Positions 1 to 9,213 are shown, counted from the first letter of the stretch. The stretch: 64,000 nt of DNA from Bosea sp. ANAM02 (GCF_011764485.1 NZ_AP022848.1:4852001-4916000); one strand, 5' to 3'. Program-made: numbers and translations. The notes: generated by a model not told the origin, from the letters alone.

Positions 1-452
1 AAGGCCAGCATCAGGAAGCCGATCACGACAAGGCCCTTCGCCGGCCATTGCGGCAGGCCGCCGGCCGAGAGCGACTGCTCGTCGATGGCATAGGAGCGCA
101 TGAAGAACGGCCAGGAATGGTAGACGATCAGCAGGCAGAACGGCATCAGGAAGAGAATGTGGCCGAGCAGCTCGATCCAGTGCCGGACCTTCCTCGGCAG
201 CATGCTGTTCACGATGTCGATGCGGATGTGCTCCTTCACCTGCATCGTCCAGGAGGCGCACATAAGGAAGACCGCCCCGAACAGCATCCATTGCAGCTCG
301 AGCCAGGCGTTCGACGAAACGTTGAAGACCTTGCGGATGATGGCGTTGATCGCCGCCACGAGCACCGCGACGAGGATGAGCCAGGCGATCTTCTTGCCGA
401 TCTGGCCGTTAACCGCGTCGATGACGCGGCTGATGGCGAGGAGACCCTTCAC
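1..452 (-). CDS. dctQ: TRAP transporter small permease (DctQ), partial
   Basis: The minus strand reads from a GTG at 452 to the window edge without a stop, so the 3' end is missing. The visible 150 residues have two clear hydrophobic segments, an early one around IAWLILVAVLVAAINAII, and the family feature WLELQWMLFGAVFLMCASW followed by KEHIRIDI. These are typical of the four-helix DctQ subunit that bridges the binding protein and the large permease DctM in TRAP dicarboxylate or sialate transporters. A GGGAGCGGG stretch just upstream supports the GTG start. dctM would be expected downstream, outside the window. The substrate cannot be told. No dctP gene precedes it, because the next gene upstream is divergent. 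Confidence 0.82.
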   Translation of the reverse strand, partial: MKGLLAISRVIDAVNGQIGKKIAWLILVAVLVAAINAIIRKVFNVSSNAWLELQWMLFGAVFLMCASWTMQVKEHIRIDIVNSMLPRKVRHWIELLGHILFLMPFCLLIVYHSWPFFMRSYAIDEQSLSAGGLPQWPAKGLVVIGFLMLA

Positions 453-673
453 ATTCCCGCTCCCGTGAAGACGCAATTCTGCGCCGTTTCCGCCCCTTAG
501 TCGGCAGGATCGGTATAGGAGGGATGCGCGGCACGCAAGACTGTGCGGGCCTTATCCATTGGACCAAAGGCGAAGGCGGCGCATTTGCCTCTTTTTGCGG
601 CAACAGGTTGCGGCGCGGCCGGAATCCGAATTCGCCGGCACCGCGAAGAAACGTTATGGTCGCGTTCATCTTC

Positions 674-690
674 GGAGAACATCATTCTCC
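674..690. repeat. Short inverted repeat in the amidotransferase 5' region
   Basis: GGAGAA and TTCTCC form a perfect 6-bp inverted repeat with a 5-nt spacer, about 30 nt before the amidotransferase start codon. It could be a small 5'-UTR hairpin or a regulator half-site pair. There is no further support. Confidence 0.3.
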
Positions 691-722
691 AGCCCGCTTT
701 CCATGCTCGATTCGAGGCGCCG

Positions 723-1511
723 ATGTGCCGCTTCCTCGCCTATTCCGGCGTTCCCGTCTTCCTCGAGGATTTCGTCGCCTCGCCCTGCCATTCGCTGATC
801 CACCAGTCGCTCCATGCCGAGGAGGCCAAGACCGGCACGAATGGCGATGGCTTCGGCGTCGGCTGGTATGGCGAGCGGCCCGAGCCCGGCCAGTATCGCG
901 AGGTGCGCCCCGCCTGGTCCGACGAGAACCTGCTCTCGATCGCGCGGCAGGTGCGCTCGCATCTGTTCTTCGCCCATGTCCGCGCCGCGACCGGCACCGC
1001 GACGACGCGCGCGAACTGCCACCCCTTCGTCCATGGCCGCTATCTCTTCATGCATAACGGCCAGATCGGCGGCTACGGCACGATCCGCCGGCGGCTGGAG
1101 GCGCTGATCCCGGATTCGCTCTACGGCGCCCGCGCCGGCACGACCGACTCCGAAGCCCTGTTCCTGCTCGCGCTCTCCCATCTGGCGGAAGGCATGGCGC
1201 CGGGCGACGCGCTGGCCACCGCCCTGTCGGATACGCTCGCGCTGATGGAGCAGGCCGGCGTGCGCGAGCCGCTGCGCTGTGCCGCCGCGCTGGCCGATGG
1301 CGATGGCATCCATGCGATCCGCTGGTCCTCCGACACCAAGCCACCGAGCCTCTATGTCTGCGAGCGGCCCGACAGCGTCGTCGTCGCCTCCGAGCCGGTC
1401 GATGCCCAGCGCGAATGCTGGCAGGCCCTGCCCTGCAACACGCTGGTCACGGTGCAGGGCGGCGCGGTGACCTTCTCGCCCTTCGAGATCGCGCTGAAGC
1501 AGGCGGCTTAA
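723..1511 (+). CDS. Class II glutamine amidotransferase (YafJ/EgtC-like)
   Basis: 262 residues beginning MCRFLAYSG. In this Ntn-hydrolase family Cys2 becomes the N-terminal nucleophile after Met removal, which fixes the start at 723 although the frame is open further upstream. The conserved stretch NGDGFGVGWYG follows, then FAHVRAATG, NCHPF and FMHNGQIGG, all of which line the glutaminase site. The protein releases ammonia from glutamine or a related gamma-glutamyl amide; the acceptor is unknown. EgtC of ergothioneine synthesis has the same fold, but no egtB or egtD gene is nearby, so that assignment is not supported. It is transcribed alone, divergent from dctQ. Confidence 0.85.
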   Translation: MCRFLAYSGVPVFLEDFVASPCHSLIHQSLHAEEAKTGTNGDGFGVGWYGERPEPGQYREVRPAWSDENLLSIARQVRSHLFFAHVRAATGTATTRANCHPFVHGRYLFMHNGQIGGYGTIRRRLEALIPDSLYGARAGTTDSEALFLLALSHLAEGMAPGDALATALSDTLALMEQAGVREPLRCAAALADGDGIHAIRWSSDTKPPSLYVCERPDSVVVASEPVDAQRECWQALPCNTLVTVQGGAVTFSPFEIALKQAA

Positions 1512-1654
1512 GGCGACCCCGACCCGCTCGCTTCAAGTTCCGGCCCGACAGGACGGCCATGCGCCGTGCGCCCTGACACGCCCCCGGTTGCCTTCCTACG
1601 TCGAAGGCCTAGCCTTGCCGTCCGACGAGGCTGTCTCCGCGAAAGGCACGGGCG

Positions 1655-3310
1655 ATGAAGAAGGGTTCCGATCTCCTGGTCGAGGCGCTCGAGAACGAGG
1701 GCGTCGATCGCGTCTTCGGCGTTCCCGGCGAGGAAAATCTCGACGTCGTCGAATCCCTGCGCCGGTCGAAGATCGAGCTTGTCCTGACCAGGCACGAGCA
1801 GGCCGCCGCCTTCATGGCCGCGACGCATGGGCGCCTCACCGGCCGCCCCGGCGTCTGCATCGCGACCCTCGGACCCGGCGCGCTTAACTTCTCGACCGGG
1901 GCGGCCTATGCCCATCTCGGCGCGATGCCGATGATCCTGATCACCGGGCAGAAGGCGATCATGACCGCCAAGCAGGCGCGTTTCCAGATCGTCGACGTCG
2001 TCGCCTCGATGCGCCCGCTGACCAAGATGACACGCCAGATCGTCAGCCCCGGCAGCATCCCCTCCGTGGTGCGCGATGCCTTCCGCGTGGCGATGGAGGA
2101 GCGGCCGGGTCCGGTCCATCTCGAACTGCCCGAGGATATCGCGGCCGAGGAGGTCGAGGATATCCCGATGATTCCGGTTCATGCGCTCGACCGGCCGGTC
2201 GCGCCGGCTGCCCCGCTCGACCGCGCCGCCGCGATGATCCTCGCCGCCAGGCGCCCGCTGGTGATGATCGGCGCCGCCGGCAACCGGCCGCATCTCGTCG
2301 AGCCGCTTTCGACGGCGGTGCGCCGCATCGGCCTGCCCTTCTTCAACACGCAGATGGGCAAAGGCGCCGTCACCGGCGGCTCCAACCTCTATCTTGGCAC
2401 CGCAGCGCTCTCCGAGGGCGACTATGTCCATGAGGCCGTCGCCGCCGCCGATCTCATCATCGCGGTCGGCCACGACACGATCGAGAAGCCGCCCTTCCTG
2501 ATGCGCCAAGCCGGCGGACCGAAGGTGATCCATCTCGGCTTCCAGTCCGCCAATGTCGAGCAGGTCTACCATCCCGATGCCGAGGTGATCGGCGATATCG
2601 GCGTCACCATGACGGGGCTCGCCGACCGGCTGGAAGGCAAGCTGCCCGAGCAGAAGCAGACGCTTGAACTGCGCCAGAAGATCCTCGCGAAGATCAATGC
2701 CCGCGCCGAGGAGGACCGCTTCCCGGTGACGCCGCAGCGTCTCGTCCACGACGTGCGCGCGGTGATGCCGGAGGACGGCATGGTCTGCCTCGACAACGGC
2801 ATGTACAAGATCTGGTTCGCGCGGAACTACCGCACCCATGTCGCCAACACGCTCCTGCTCGACAATGCGCTGGCGACGATGGGCGCAGGCCTTCCCTCGG
2901 CGATGATGGCGGCGATGCTGCATCCCGAGCGGCGCGTCATGGCCGTCTGCGGCGATGGCGGCTTCATGATGAACTCGCAGGAGATGGAAACGGCGGTCCG
3001 GCTCGGGCTCAACCTCGTCGTGCTCGTCCTCAATGACGGCGCCTATGGCATGATCCGCTGGAAGCAGGCCGTCGACCAGTTCCCGGATTACGGCATGACC
3101 TTCGGCAATCCCGATTTCGTGCGCTATGCCGAGGCCTATGGCGCCAAGGGCTCGCGCGTCACCTCGGCCGAAGCGCTGGTGCCGACGCTGGAGGCCGCGT
3201 TCAAGGGCGGCGGCGTCCATCTCGTCGACTGCCCGATCGACTATTCCGAGAACACCCGCGTCCTCGTCGAGGAACTCAGGAACAAGGTGCCGGACGTGGA
3301 TCTGGCTTAA
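1655..3310 (+). CDS. Acetolactate synthase-type TPP enzyme (large subunit-like)
   Basis: 551 residues with the three domains of TPP-dependent decarboxylases/synthases. The N-terminal pyrimidine-binding domain carries the activating glutamate (Glu48 in RHEQAAAFMA). A central domain with a GAAGNRP stretch is followed by the C-terminal pyrophosphate domain, with GDGGFMMNSQE from residue 433 and the ND that completes the metal site. No small regulatory subunit gene follows, so this is more like a catabolic acetolactate synthase or a related 2-oxoacid enzyme than the biosynthetic IlvB. The aldehyde dehydrogenase downstream, across a palindromic repeat, suggests that the product or a by-product is an aldehyde oxidised to an acid (inference). 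The family is certain; the exact reaction is not. Confidence 0.8.
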   Translation: MKKGSDLLVEALENEGVDRVFGVPGEENLDVVESLRRSKIELVLTRHEQAAAFMAATHGRLTGRPGVCIATLGPGALNFSTGAAYAHLGAMPMILITGQKAIMTAKQARFQIVDVVASMRPLTKMTRQIVSPGSIPSVVRDAFRVAMEERPGPVHLELPEDIAAEEVEDIPMIPVHALDRPVAPAAPLDRAAAMILAARRPLVMIGAAGNRPHLVEPLSTAVRRIGLPFFNTQMGKGAVTGGSNLYLGTAALSEGDYVHEAVAAADLIIAVGHDTIEKPPFLMRQAGGPKVIHLGFQSANVEQVYHPDAEVIGDIGVTMTGLADRLEGKLPEQKQTLELRQKILAKINARAEEDRFPVTPQRLVHDVRAVMPEDGMVCLDNGMYKIWFARNYRTHVANTLLLDNALATMGAGLPSAMMAAMLHPERRVMAVCGDGGFMMNSQEMETAVRLGLNLVVLVLNDGAYGMIRWKQAVDQFPDYGMTFGNPDFVRYAEAYGAKGSRVTSAEALVPTLEAAFKGGGVHLVDCPIDYSENTRVLVEELRNKVPDVDLA

Positions 3311-3328
3311 CGGCCGCCATCACCGAAG

Positions 3329-3447
3329 CCCTCATCCTGAGGAGCAAGCGCAGCTTGCGTCTCGAAGGATGCTCCAGATAGTTCCAGAGCCTCCTAAAGC
3401 ATCCTTCGAGACGCCATTCCCAAGGGAATGGCTCCTCAGGATGAGGG
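3329..3447. repeat. Intergenic palindrome family A, copy 1
   Basis: The element is bounded by CCCTCATCCTGAGGAGC and its exact reverse complement. Inside is a second inverted pair, GTCTCGAAGGATGCTCC against GCATCCTTCGAGACGCC. It lies between the TPP enzyme and the aldehyde dehydrogenase. The same outer and inner arms recur at 15887, 57626 and 59030. The RNA would fold into one long hairpin. Confidence 0.9.
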
Positions 3448-3481
3448 TTCGGAAGCGTCGATGTCCAAAGGAGACAAGATC

Positions 3482-4864
3482 ATGCTCCAGGTTGTTCAGG
3501 CCTTTGACCGCGCCCCGATCACCGAGATCGAAACCGATGACGAGGCCGCGCTCGAACGCAAGCTCCAGGCGGCGCAGGCGGTCTTCAAGGATCGCGACAA
3601 CTGGCTGAAGCCGCATCAGCGGATCGCGATCCTGCGCAGGCTCGCCGGCCTGCTCGAAGCCAGGCGCGACCATTTCGCCATGCAGATCGCGCGCGAGGGC
3701 GGCAAGCCGCTGCCGGACGCGATGGTCGAAGCCAACCGGGCGGTCGACGGCGTCTACAATGCGGCCGAGGAACTCCGGAACTTCGCCGGGCGCGAGATCC
3801 CGATGGGGCTCTCGGCGGCGGCCGCCGATCGCTGGGCCTTCACCACCAAGGAGCCGATCGGCATCATCGCGGCGATTTCGGCCTTCAACCACCCGCTCAA
3901 CCTGATCGTGCATCAGGTCGCGCCGGCGATCGCGGTCGGCTGCCCGGTCATCGTCAAGCCGGCCGGCACGACGCCGCTCTCCTGCATCGACTTCGTCAAG
4001 CTGGTGCATGACGCCGGATTGCCGGAAGCCTGGTGCCAGACATTCGTGCCCTTGGAGACCGCGCTGGCGGAGAAGTTCGCCACCGATCCGCGCATCGCCT
4101 TCCTGAGCTTCATCGGCTCTGCCAAGGTCGGCTGGCACCTGCATTCCAAGCTCGCCCATGGCGCCCGCTCGGCGCTGGAACATGGCGGCGTCGCGCCGGC
4201 GATCGTCGACAGGAGCGCCGATCTCGACGGAATCATCGAGCCGATCGTGAAGGGCGGCTACTACCATGCCGGACAGGTCTGCGTGTCGACGCAGCGGATC
4301 TATGTCCATGACGCGATCATCAATGACTTTACCGAGCGGCTCGTGGCGCGGGTCCGAAAGCTGCGCACCGGCGACCCGACGTTGAAGGACACCGAAGTCG
4401 GCCCGCTGATCATCCCGAAAGAGGCCGACCGCGTCGCCTCCTGGATCGACGAAGCGGTGAAGGGCGGCGCGCGGCTCGCCACCGGCGGCGGGCGCCTGTC
4501 CGAGACGACGCTTGAGCCGACCGTGCTGATCGACCCCGATCCGGAAGCGCGCATCTCCAGAGAGGAGGTCTTCGGCCCGGTCGTCGCGATCTACCGCTAC
4601 AGCAAGCTCGACGATGCGATCGCGCGGGCGAATTCGCTGCCCGTCGCCTTCCAGGCCAGCATCTTCGCGCAGGATATCGACATCGCCTTGCGCGCCGCGA
4701 ACCGGCTCGACGCCTCCGCCGTGATGGTCAACGATCCCACGACCTTCCGCACCGACTGGATGCCCTTCGCCGGACGGCGCGTCTCCGGCTACGGCACCGG
4801 CGGCATTCCCTACACGATGCGCGACATGACCCAGGAGAAGATGATCCTGCTCAAGCGGCGCTGA
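3482..4864 (+). CDS. Aldehyde dehydrogenase family protein
   Basis: 460 residues of the NAD(P)-dependent aldehyde dehydrogenase fold. It has the catalytic cysteine (Cys267 in GQVCVSTQR), the general-base glutamate (Glu233 in LEHGG), the PAFNHPLN-like cofactor segment (here SAFNHPLN), and EVFGPVV. The Glu-Cys spacing of 34 matches the family. In-frame ATGs also occur at 3428, inside the palindromic repeat, and at 3461. AAAGGAG at 3467-3473 is ideally spaced for 3482, which I chose. It probably oxidises an aldehyde linked to the upstream TPP enzyme. The substrate is not recognisable from the sequence. Confidence 0.87.
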   Translation: MLQVVQAFDRAPITEIETDDEAALERKLQAAQAVFKDRDNWLKPHQRIAILRRLAGLLEARRDHFAMQIAREGGKPLPDAMVEANRAVDGVYNAAEELRNFAGREIPMGLSAAAADRWAFTTKEPIGIIAAISAFNHPLNLIVHQVAPAIAVGCPVIVKPAGTTPLSCIDFVKLVHDAGLPEAWCQTFVPLETALAEKFATDPRIAFLSFIGSAKVGWHLHSKLAHGARSALEHGGVAPAIVDRSADLDGIIEPIVKGGYYHAGQVCVSTQRIYVHDAIINDFTERLVARVRKLRTGDPTLKDTEVGPLIIPKEADRVASWIDEAVKGGARLATGGGRLSETTLEPTVLIDPDPEARISREEVFGPVVAIYRYSKLDDAIARANSLPVAFQASIFAQDIDIALRAANRLDASAVMVNDPTTFRTDWMPFAGRRVSGYGTGGIPYTMRDMTQEKMILLKRR

Positions 4865-4879
4865 CGGGTGTCCACGCCC

Positions 4880-4950
4880 TCCGTCATGGTCGGGCTCATC
4901 CCGATCATCCACGTCTTCTTGCATGCGACGGGAAGCGCAAGACGTGGAAG
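4880..4950. repeat. Intergenic palindrome family B, degenerate copy
   Basis: The stretch CCGTCATGGTCGGGCTCATC, then ATCCACGTCTT, with a partner AAGACGTGGA downstream, resembles the better preserved elements at 50454-50546 and 60130-60222. The distal arm has drifted. It lies 3' of the aldehyde dehydrogenase. Confidence 0.6.
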
Positions 4951-5022
4951 CTCACCACGCGGGCGAGCACGATGAGAATGCGTGGGTGAACCATGTTTTC
5001 GACAAGTATCCGATCGCAAATC

Positions 5023-5049
5023 GATAGTTTACGATCATTCTAAACTATC
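5023..5049. promoter_or_regulatory. Operator-like inverted repeat before efeU, Irr-box-like
   Basis: GATAGTTTA and TAAACTATC are perfect 9-bp inverted arms with a 9-nt spacer, in an AT-rich patch about 95 bp upstream of the EfeU start. The inner 17 bp at 5028-5044 (TTTA...TTCTAAA) match, as I remember it, the alphaproteobacterial iron control element bound by Irr: one half-site exact, the other with two mismatches. The position ahead of an iron-uptake operon fits iron-responsive control. The match to the consensus is from memory. Confidence 0.6.
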
Positions 5050-5143
5050 AGGAATTGGTTGACCCTTGCGCTCCGGCTGCCTAGGCACGGGCTGCCTGCG
5101 CCGCGAATGACTGATCGCGACGCGCAATCGAGCCGGGTTCGTC

Positions 5144-6964
5144 GTGATCGTACCGTTTCTCATCATGCTCCGCGAGGGCATCGAGGCCGCGCTGATCGTC
5201 GGCATCGTCGCGAGCTATCTGGTCAGGAGCGGGCGGCGCGAATGGCTGCCGGCGCTCTGGATCGGCGTCGGCCTTGCCTGTGCGGTCAGCCTCGCGGCCG
5301 GCGCTGCGCTCGACATCGTCGTGGGCGAACTGCCCCAGCGCGGGCAGGAACTGTTCGAGGCCGTGATCGGCCTGATCGCGGCGGCGATGCTGACCTCGAT
5401 GGTGTTCTGGATGCGCAAGGCCGCGCGCTCGATCAAGGGCGAATTGCAGGCCGGCGTCGACGCCGCACTGTCCGGGGCGCATCAGGGGCTGGCGCTGGTC
5501 GGGCTCGCCTTCCTGGCCGTGGTCCGCGAGGGGTTGGAATCGGTCTTCTTCCTGCTCGCCATCTTCCAGCAGAACAGCGGCTGGGCACCGGCCATCGGCG
5601 CGGGTCTCGGCATCGGACTGGCGGCCGTCATCGGCTATGCCATCTATGCGCTCGGCGTGAAGCTCAACCTGCGCAGCTTCTTCCGCTGGACCGGCATCCT
5701 GATCCTGTTCGTCGCGGCCGGGCTCGTGGCGAACGCCGTGCGCTCGCTGCACGAAGCCGGGCTCTGGAACCATCTCCAGCAGGGCGTCTACGATCTCGGC
5801 ACGGTGCTGCCGGCCGACAGCGCGCTCGGCGCGGTCCTCTCCGGCTTCTTCGGCTATCAGGAGCGGGCGGCGCTCGGCGAGGTCCTCGCCTATCTCGCCT
5901 TCCTCATCCCGATGCTGGCGCTGTTTCTCCTGGGTGGCAGGGAGACGCAGACATCGCCTGCGCCGCAGGCCAGGGTGCAGCGCTCGCCGCGCCTGAAGCT
6001 TGCCGGTATGACCGCGCTGCTGCTGGCCTGCGGCGGCGTCACGGCCTTCATCTATGCCGCCGGCAGCGGTGGCCGACGCGGGGCGGCGGCCGGGACGAGC
6101 GATATCGCCATCGCGATCACCGACCGGACCTGCCAGCCGGCGACGCTGACCGTTCCCGCCGGCAGGTTGAGCTTCGTCGTGAGCAATCGCGGCGAACGCG
6201 TGCTGGAATGGGAAATTCTCGACGGCGTCATGGTGCTGGAGGAGCGCGAGAACATCGCGCCGGGCCAGTCGCGCCGGCTGACGACGCAGCTTCATCCCGG
6301 CGAATACGCCATCACCTGCGGCCTGCTCAGCGCGCCGCGCGGCCGCCTGATCGTGCAGGCCTCGACGGCGCAGCCACGCCCGGCCCTGACGCTGATGGAC
6401 ATGGTCGGCCCTGCCGCCGAATACCGCGCGGTCCTCAGCGAGCGCTCGGCCGCACTCGGGGCGGCGCTCGACAGGCTCGAACAGGCGGAAGGCACGGGCG
6501 ACCTGCAGGCGGCGGGCAAAGCCCGCCGCGAGGCCGCTTCGCTGCTATCCGGACTGCACCCGGCCACGGCGGACGACGGCGAGCTCGAAGGGCTCTACGG
6601 CACGTTGCAGGCGGCGCTCTCCGGCGCAGCGGTCGCGATCAAGCCGGCGGCCGAGACTTTCCGCGCCGCGCTCGCCCAGCGCACCGTCCTACCCGACACG
6701 ATGCTGGCGGGCGCGATCAACCTTCTCTCGTCGCCGGATGGCGAGGCCGCCTCGCCCGAGGACGCCATTGCCGCGAGCGATATCGCGAAGCTGCTGCTGC
6801 CACTGACGGTGCGCGTCGATCCGGCACTGGCGGCACGTGTGCGGGCCGATCTCGTGGCCCTGCCCGACGACGCCAAGCCGGGTGGCGCGCGGCAGGCGCT
6901 GGCCGAAGACCTCGCGGCCATGCGCAAGGCGCTCGCTTTGCCCGAAGCGGAGCGCAAGTCATGA
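5144..6964 (+). CDS. efeU: EfeU ferrous/ferric iron permease fused to an EfeO-like cupredoxin and helical domain
   Basis: 606 residues from a GTG start giving the classic IVPFLIMLREGIEAAL beginning. Residues 1-275 are the seven-helix FTR1/EfeU permease, with both iron-binding REGxE motifs (R10-E14 and R128-E132). After a further membrane segment, residues about 318-406 form a cupredoxin domain matching EfeO, including Cys330, EWEILDGVMVLEERENIAPG and Cys392 in ITCGLL. Residues about 410-606 resemble a worn EfeO helical domain without an HxxE motif. E. coli EfeU has only the permease, at about 276 residues. The metal-oxidising or -handling domain is thus tethered to the channel. ATGA overlap with efeB shows one operon. 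Confidence 0.88.
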   Translation: MIVPFLIMLREGIEAALIVGIVASYLVRSGRREWLPALWIGVGLACAVSLAAGAALDIVVGELPQRGQELFEAVIGLIAAAMLTSMVFWMRKAARSIKGELQAGVDAALSGAHQGLALVGLAFLAVVREGLESVFFLLAIFQQNSGWAPAIGAGLGIGLAAVIGYAIYALGVKLNLRSFFRWTGILILFVAAGLVANAVRSLHEAGLWNHLQQGVYDLGTVLPADSALGAVLSGFFGYQERAALGEVLAYLAFLIPMLALFLLGGRETQTSPAPQARVQRSPRLKLAGMTALLLACGGVTAFIYAAGSGGRRGAAAGTSDIAIAITDRTCQPATLTVPAGRLSFVVSNRGERVLEWEILDGVMVLEERENIAPGQSRRLTTQLHPGEYAITCGLLSAPRGRLIVQASTAQPRPALTLMDMVGPAAEYRAVLSERSAALGAALDRLEQAEGTGDLQAAGKARREAASLLSGLHPATADDGELEGLYGTLQAALSGAAVAIKPAAETFRAALAQRTVLPDTMLAGAINLLSSPDGEAASPEDAIAASDIAKLLLPLTVRVDPALAARVRADLVALPDDAKPGGARQALAEDLAAMRKALALPEAERKS

Positions 6965-8280
6965 CCAGACCGGACAAGCCCTTCATACCCTCGCGGCGCT
7001 CGCTCCTGACCGGCGGCGCGGCAGCTCTCGGCAGCGCCTCGCTGGCTCAGGCCTCGGGCGAACCGGTGCAGAATCCGGCGGCGGCGCCCGAAAGCGAGAC
7101 CACCGCCCAGCGCCAGCCCTTCCACGGCCTCCATCAATCCGGCATCGTCACGCCGCGCCCGGCTACCGGAATGGTCGCTGCCTTCGACGTCACCGCGACC
7201 TCGCTGGACGAACTGGAACGGCTCTTCCGGCTGCTCAGCGAGCGCATCGCCTTCCTGATGCAGGGCGGGCCGGCGCCGACCGCCGACCCCGGCTTTCCGC
7301 CGCCCGACAGCGGCATCCTCGGCCCGGTCATCGCGCCCGACAACCTCACCGTCACCATCGCGCTCGGCGCCTCGCTCTTCGACGAACGCTTCGGGCTCGG
7401 GCCGTTCAAGCCCAGGCATCTCCAGCGGATGAAGCGCTTCCGCAACGACGCGCTCGACGGCGCGCTCTGCCATGGCGATCTCCTGCTGCAGTTCTGCGCC
7501 AACACCGCCGACACCAATATCCATGCTCTGCGCGACATCCTGAAGAACGCGCCCGATCTGCTCGTGCTGCGCTGGAAGCAGGAAGGTACGGTGCCGGTGC
7601 TGAAGCCGAAGCCCGGCGAGCCGGCCGAGAGCGCCCGCAACCTGCTCGGCTTCCGCGACGGCACTGCCAATCCCGATGCCGCCGACACGACCCTGATGGA
7701 CCATCTCGTCTGGGTGCAGTCAGGTTCCGGCGAGCCGGACTGGGCGACACATGGCAGCTATCAGGTCGTCAGGATCATCCGGAACTTCGTCGAGCGCTGG
7801 GACCGCACGCCGCTCGGCGAGCAGGAAGCGATCATGGGCCGCGAGAAGGCGAGCGGCGCGCCCTTCGGCGGCAGCCAGGAGTATGACGAGCCCGTCTATG
7901 CCGACGATCCCGAAGGCAAGCGCACGAAGCTCGACGCCCATATAAGGCTGGCCAATCCGCGCCGCCCGGGGACGGAAGCCAGCCGCATGCTGCGCCGGCC
8001 GTTCAACTATTCCAACGGCGTCACCCGCGCCGGCCAGCTCGACATGGGGCTGCTCTTCATCTGCTTCCAGCAGGATCTCGAGCGCAGCTTCATCGCCGTG
8101 CAGAAGCGGCTCGATGGCGAGCCGCTGGAGGAATACATCAAGCCTGTCGGCGGCGGCTATTTCTTCGCCCTGCCGGGCGTGCCCGAGGCCGGCAGCCATC
8201 TCGGCGCCGGCCTGATTCGGGCCGCGCGCGGCATCGTCCCCGCCGCGACCTCGACTTCCCCCCGCAAGACAGGAGACTGA
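6961..8280 (+). CDS. efeB: EfeB, Tat-exported DyP-type haem peroxidase
   Basis: 439 residues. A twin-arginine signal ([10 protein letters not shown]12-R13) is followed by an Ala-rich stretch, so the protein is exported folded. The DyP signature GFRDGTANP contains the distal aspartate at about residue 233, and AHIRLANPR holds the likely proximal haem histidine, His327. EfeB works in the periplasm with EfeO and EfeU in iron uptake, oxidising ferrous iron or, as proposed, taking iron from haem. The frame is open about 1.9 kb upstream, but that is the shadow of efeU. The ATGA overlap with efeU fixes the start. Confidence 0.93.
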   Translation: MTRPDKPFIPSRRSLLTGGAAALGSASLAQASGEPVQNPAAAPESETTAQRQPFHGLHQSGIVTPRPATGMVAAFDVTATSLDELERLFRLLSERIAFLMQGGPAPTADPGFPPPDSGILGPVIAPDNLTVTIALGASLFDERFGLGPFKPRHLQRMKRFRNDALDGALCHGDLLLQFCANTADTNIHALRDILKNAPDLLVLRWKQEGTVPVLKPKPGEPAESARNLLGFRDGTANPDAADTTLMDHLVWVQSGSGEPDWATHGSYQVVRIIRNFVERWDRTPLGEQEAIMGREKASGAPFGGSQEYDEPVYADDPEGKRTKLDAHIRLANPRRPGTEASRMLRRPFNYSNGVTRAGQLDMGLLFICFQQDLERSFIAVQKRLDGEPLEEYIKPVGGGYFFALPGVPEAGSHLGAGLIRAARGIVPAATSTSPRKTGD

Positions 8281-8281
8281 T

Positions 8282-9106
8282 ATGCGCTTGCGTTTCGCAA
8301 GGCTGGCCGGTGCCAGCCTGATCGCCATGATGACCGCCGGATCGGCATGGGCCGCCTCGCCGCTCGACCTCGTGGCGCCGGTTGCCGAGTACAAGCTCTA
8401 TGTCTCCAAGGGCGTCGATCAACTGGTGAAGGACACCAAGGTCTTCACCGATGCCGTCAAGGCCGGCGACCTCGCCAAGGCCCGGGCGCTCTACGCGCCG
8501 ACCCGCGTCTCCTATGAGAAGATCGAGCCCGTGGCCGAATTGTTCAGTGATCTCGACGGCAAGATCGACTCGCGCGCCGACGACCACGAGAAGGCCGAGA
8601 AGGACCCGGAATTCACCGGCTTCCACCGCATCGAATATGGTCTCTTCGCCAAGAACAGCACGGAGGGGCTCGGCCCCTTCGCCGACGGCCTGCTCGCCGA
8701 CGTCACGGAATTGCAGAGCCGCATCAAGGGCCTGACGGTGCCGCCGGACAAGATGGTCGGCGGTGCGGCGGCGCTGATCGAGGAGGTCGCGGCGACCAAG
8801 ATCTCCGGCGAGGAAGACCGCTACAGCCATACCGATCTCTGGGATTTCCAGGCCAATGTCGACGGCGCCAAAAAGATCGTCGACCTGCTGCGCCCGCTCG
8901 TCGTCAAGGAGGATAAGGCGCTGGCCGGGAAGATCGACGCCAATTTCGTGACCGTCGACAAGACGCTCGCCAAGTACAGGCTCAAGGATGGCGGCTTCGA
9001 GACCTATGACAAGCTGAGCGAGGCCGACCGCAAGGCGCTGGCCGCGATGATCACCACGCTGGCGGAGGACCTCTCCAGGCTGCGCGGCGTGCTCGGCCTC
9101 GGCTGA
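8282..9106 (+). CDS. efeO: EfeO/EfeM imelysin-family periplasmic iron-binding protein
   Basis: 274 residues with an N-terminal signal peptide (hydrophobic to AWA-AS around residue 24) and the M75/imelysin domain. It has the hallmark [20 protein letters not shown] and the metal motif HxxE (His115, Glu118). It lacks the N-terminal cupredoxin domain of E. coli EfeO, so it is of the short EfeM type. That domain is found at the C-terminus of EfeU two genes upstream. It begins one base after the efeB stop. Role: periplasmic iron carrier for EfeU. Confidence 0.9.
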   Translation: MRLRFARLAGASLIAMMTAGSAWAASPLDLVAPVAEYKLYVSKGVDQLVKDTKVFTDAVKAGDLAKARALYAPTRVSYEKIEPVAELFSDLDGKIDSRADDHEKAEKDPEFTGFHRIEYGLFAKNSTEGLGPFADGLLADVTELQSRIKGLTVPPDKMVGGAAALIEEVAATKISGEEDRYSHTDLWDFQANVDGAKKIVDLLRPLVVKEDKALAGKIDANFVTVDKTLAKYRLKDGGFETYDKLSEADRKALAAMITTLAEDLSRLRGVLGLG

Positions 9107-9146
9107 CATCAACCGGTTACGCAAGCGCGCCACTCGACAGGTGGGA

Positions 9147-9174
9147 GCCGATGCGCCATGGACGGCGCATCGGC
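9147..9174. terminator. Strong hairpin after efeO
   Basis: GCCGATGCGCC and GGCGCATCGGC form a perfect 11-bp stem with a 6-nt loop, 40 nt after the efeO stop and 40 nt before arginase. There is no U-tract, so it may be a stabilising 3' end or a Rho-assisted terminator rather than a classical intrinsic one. Confidence 0.5.
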
Positions 9175-9213
9175 GCCTGACGCCTATCGAAATCCCATGA
9201 ACGGATCGCCAGC

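Noticed and set aside
723..1511. EgtC of ergothioneine biosynthesis
   Set aside because: The fold fits, but no egtB or egtD gene lies nearby, so only the general amidotransferase call is supported.
5059..8280. A 1073-codon open frame ending in EfeB that could be read as a giant fusion protein
   Set aside because: Its first 634 codons are the shifted frame of efeU and are Arg-rich nonsense. EfeB has its own Tat signal and ATGA start at 6961.
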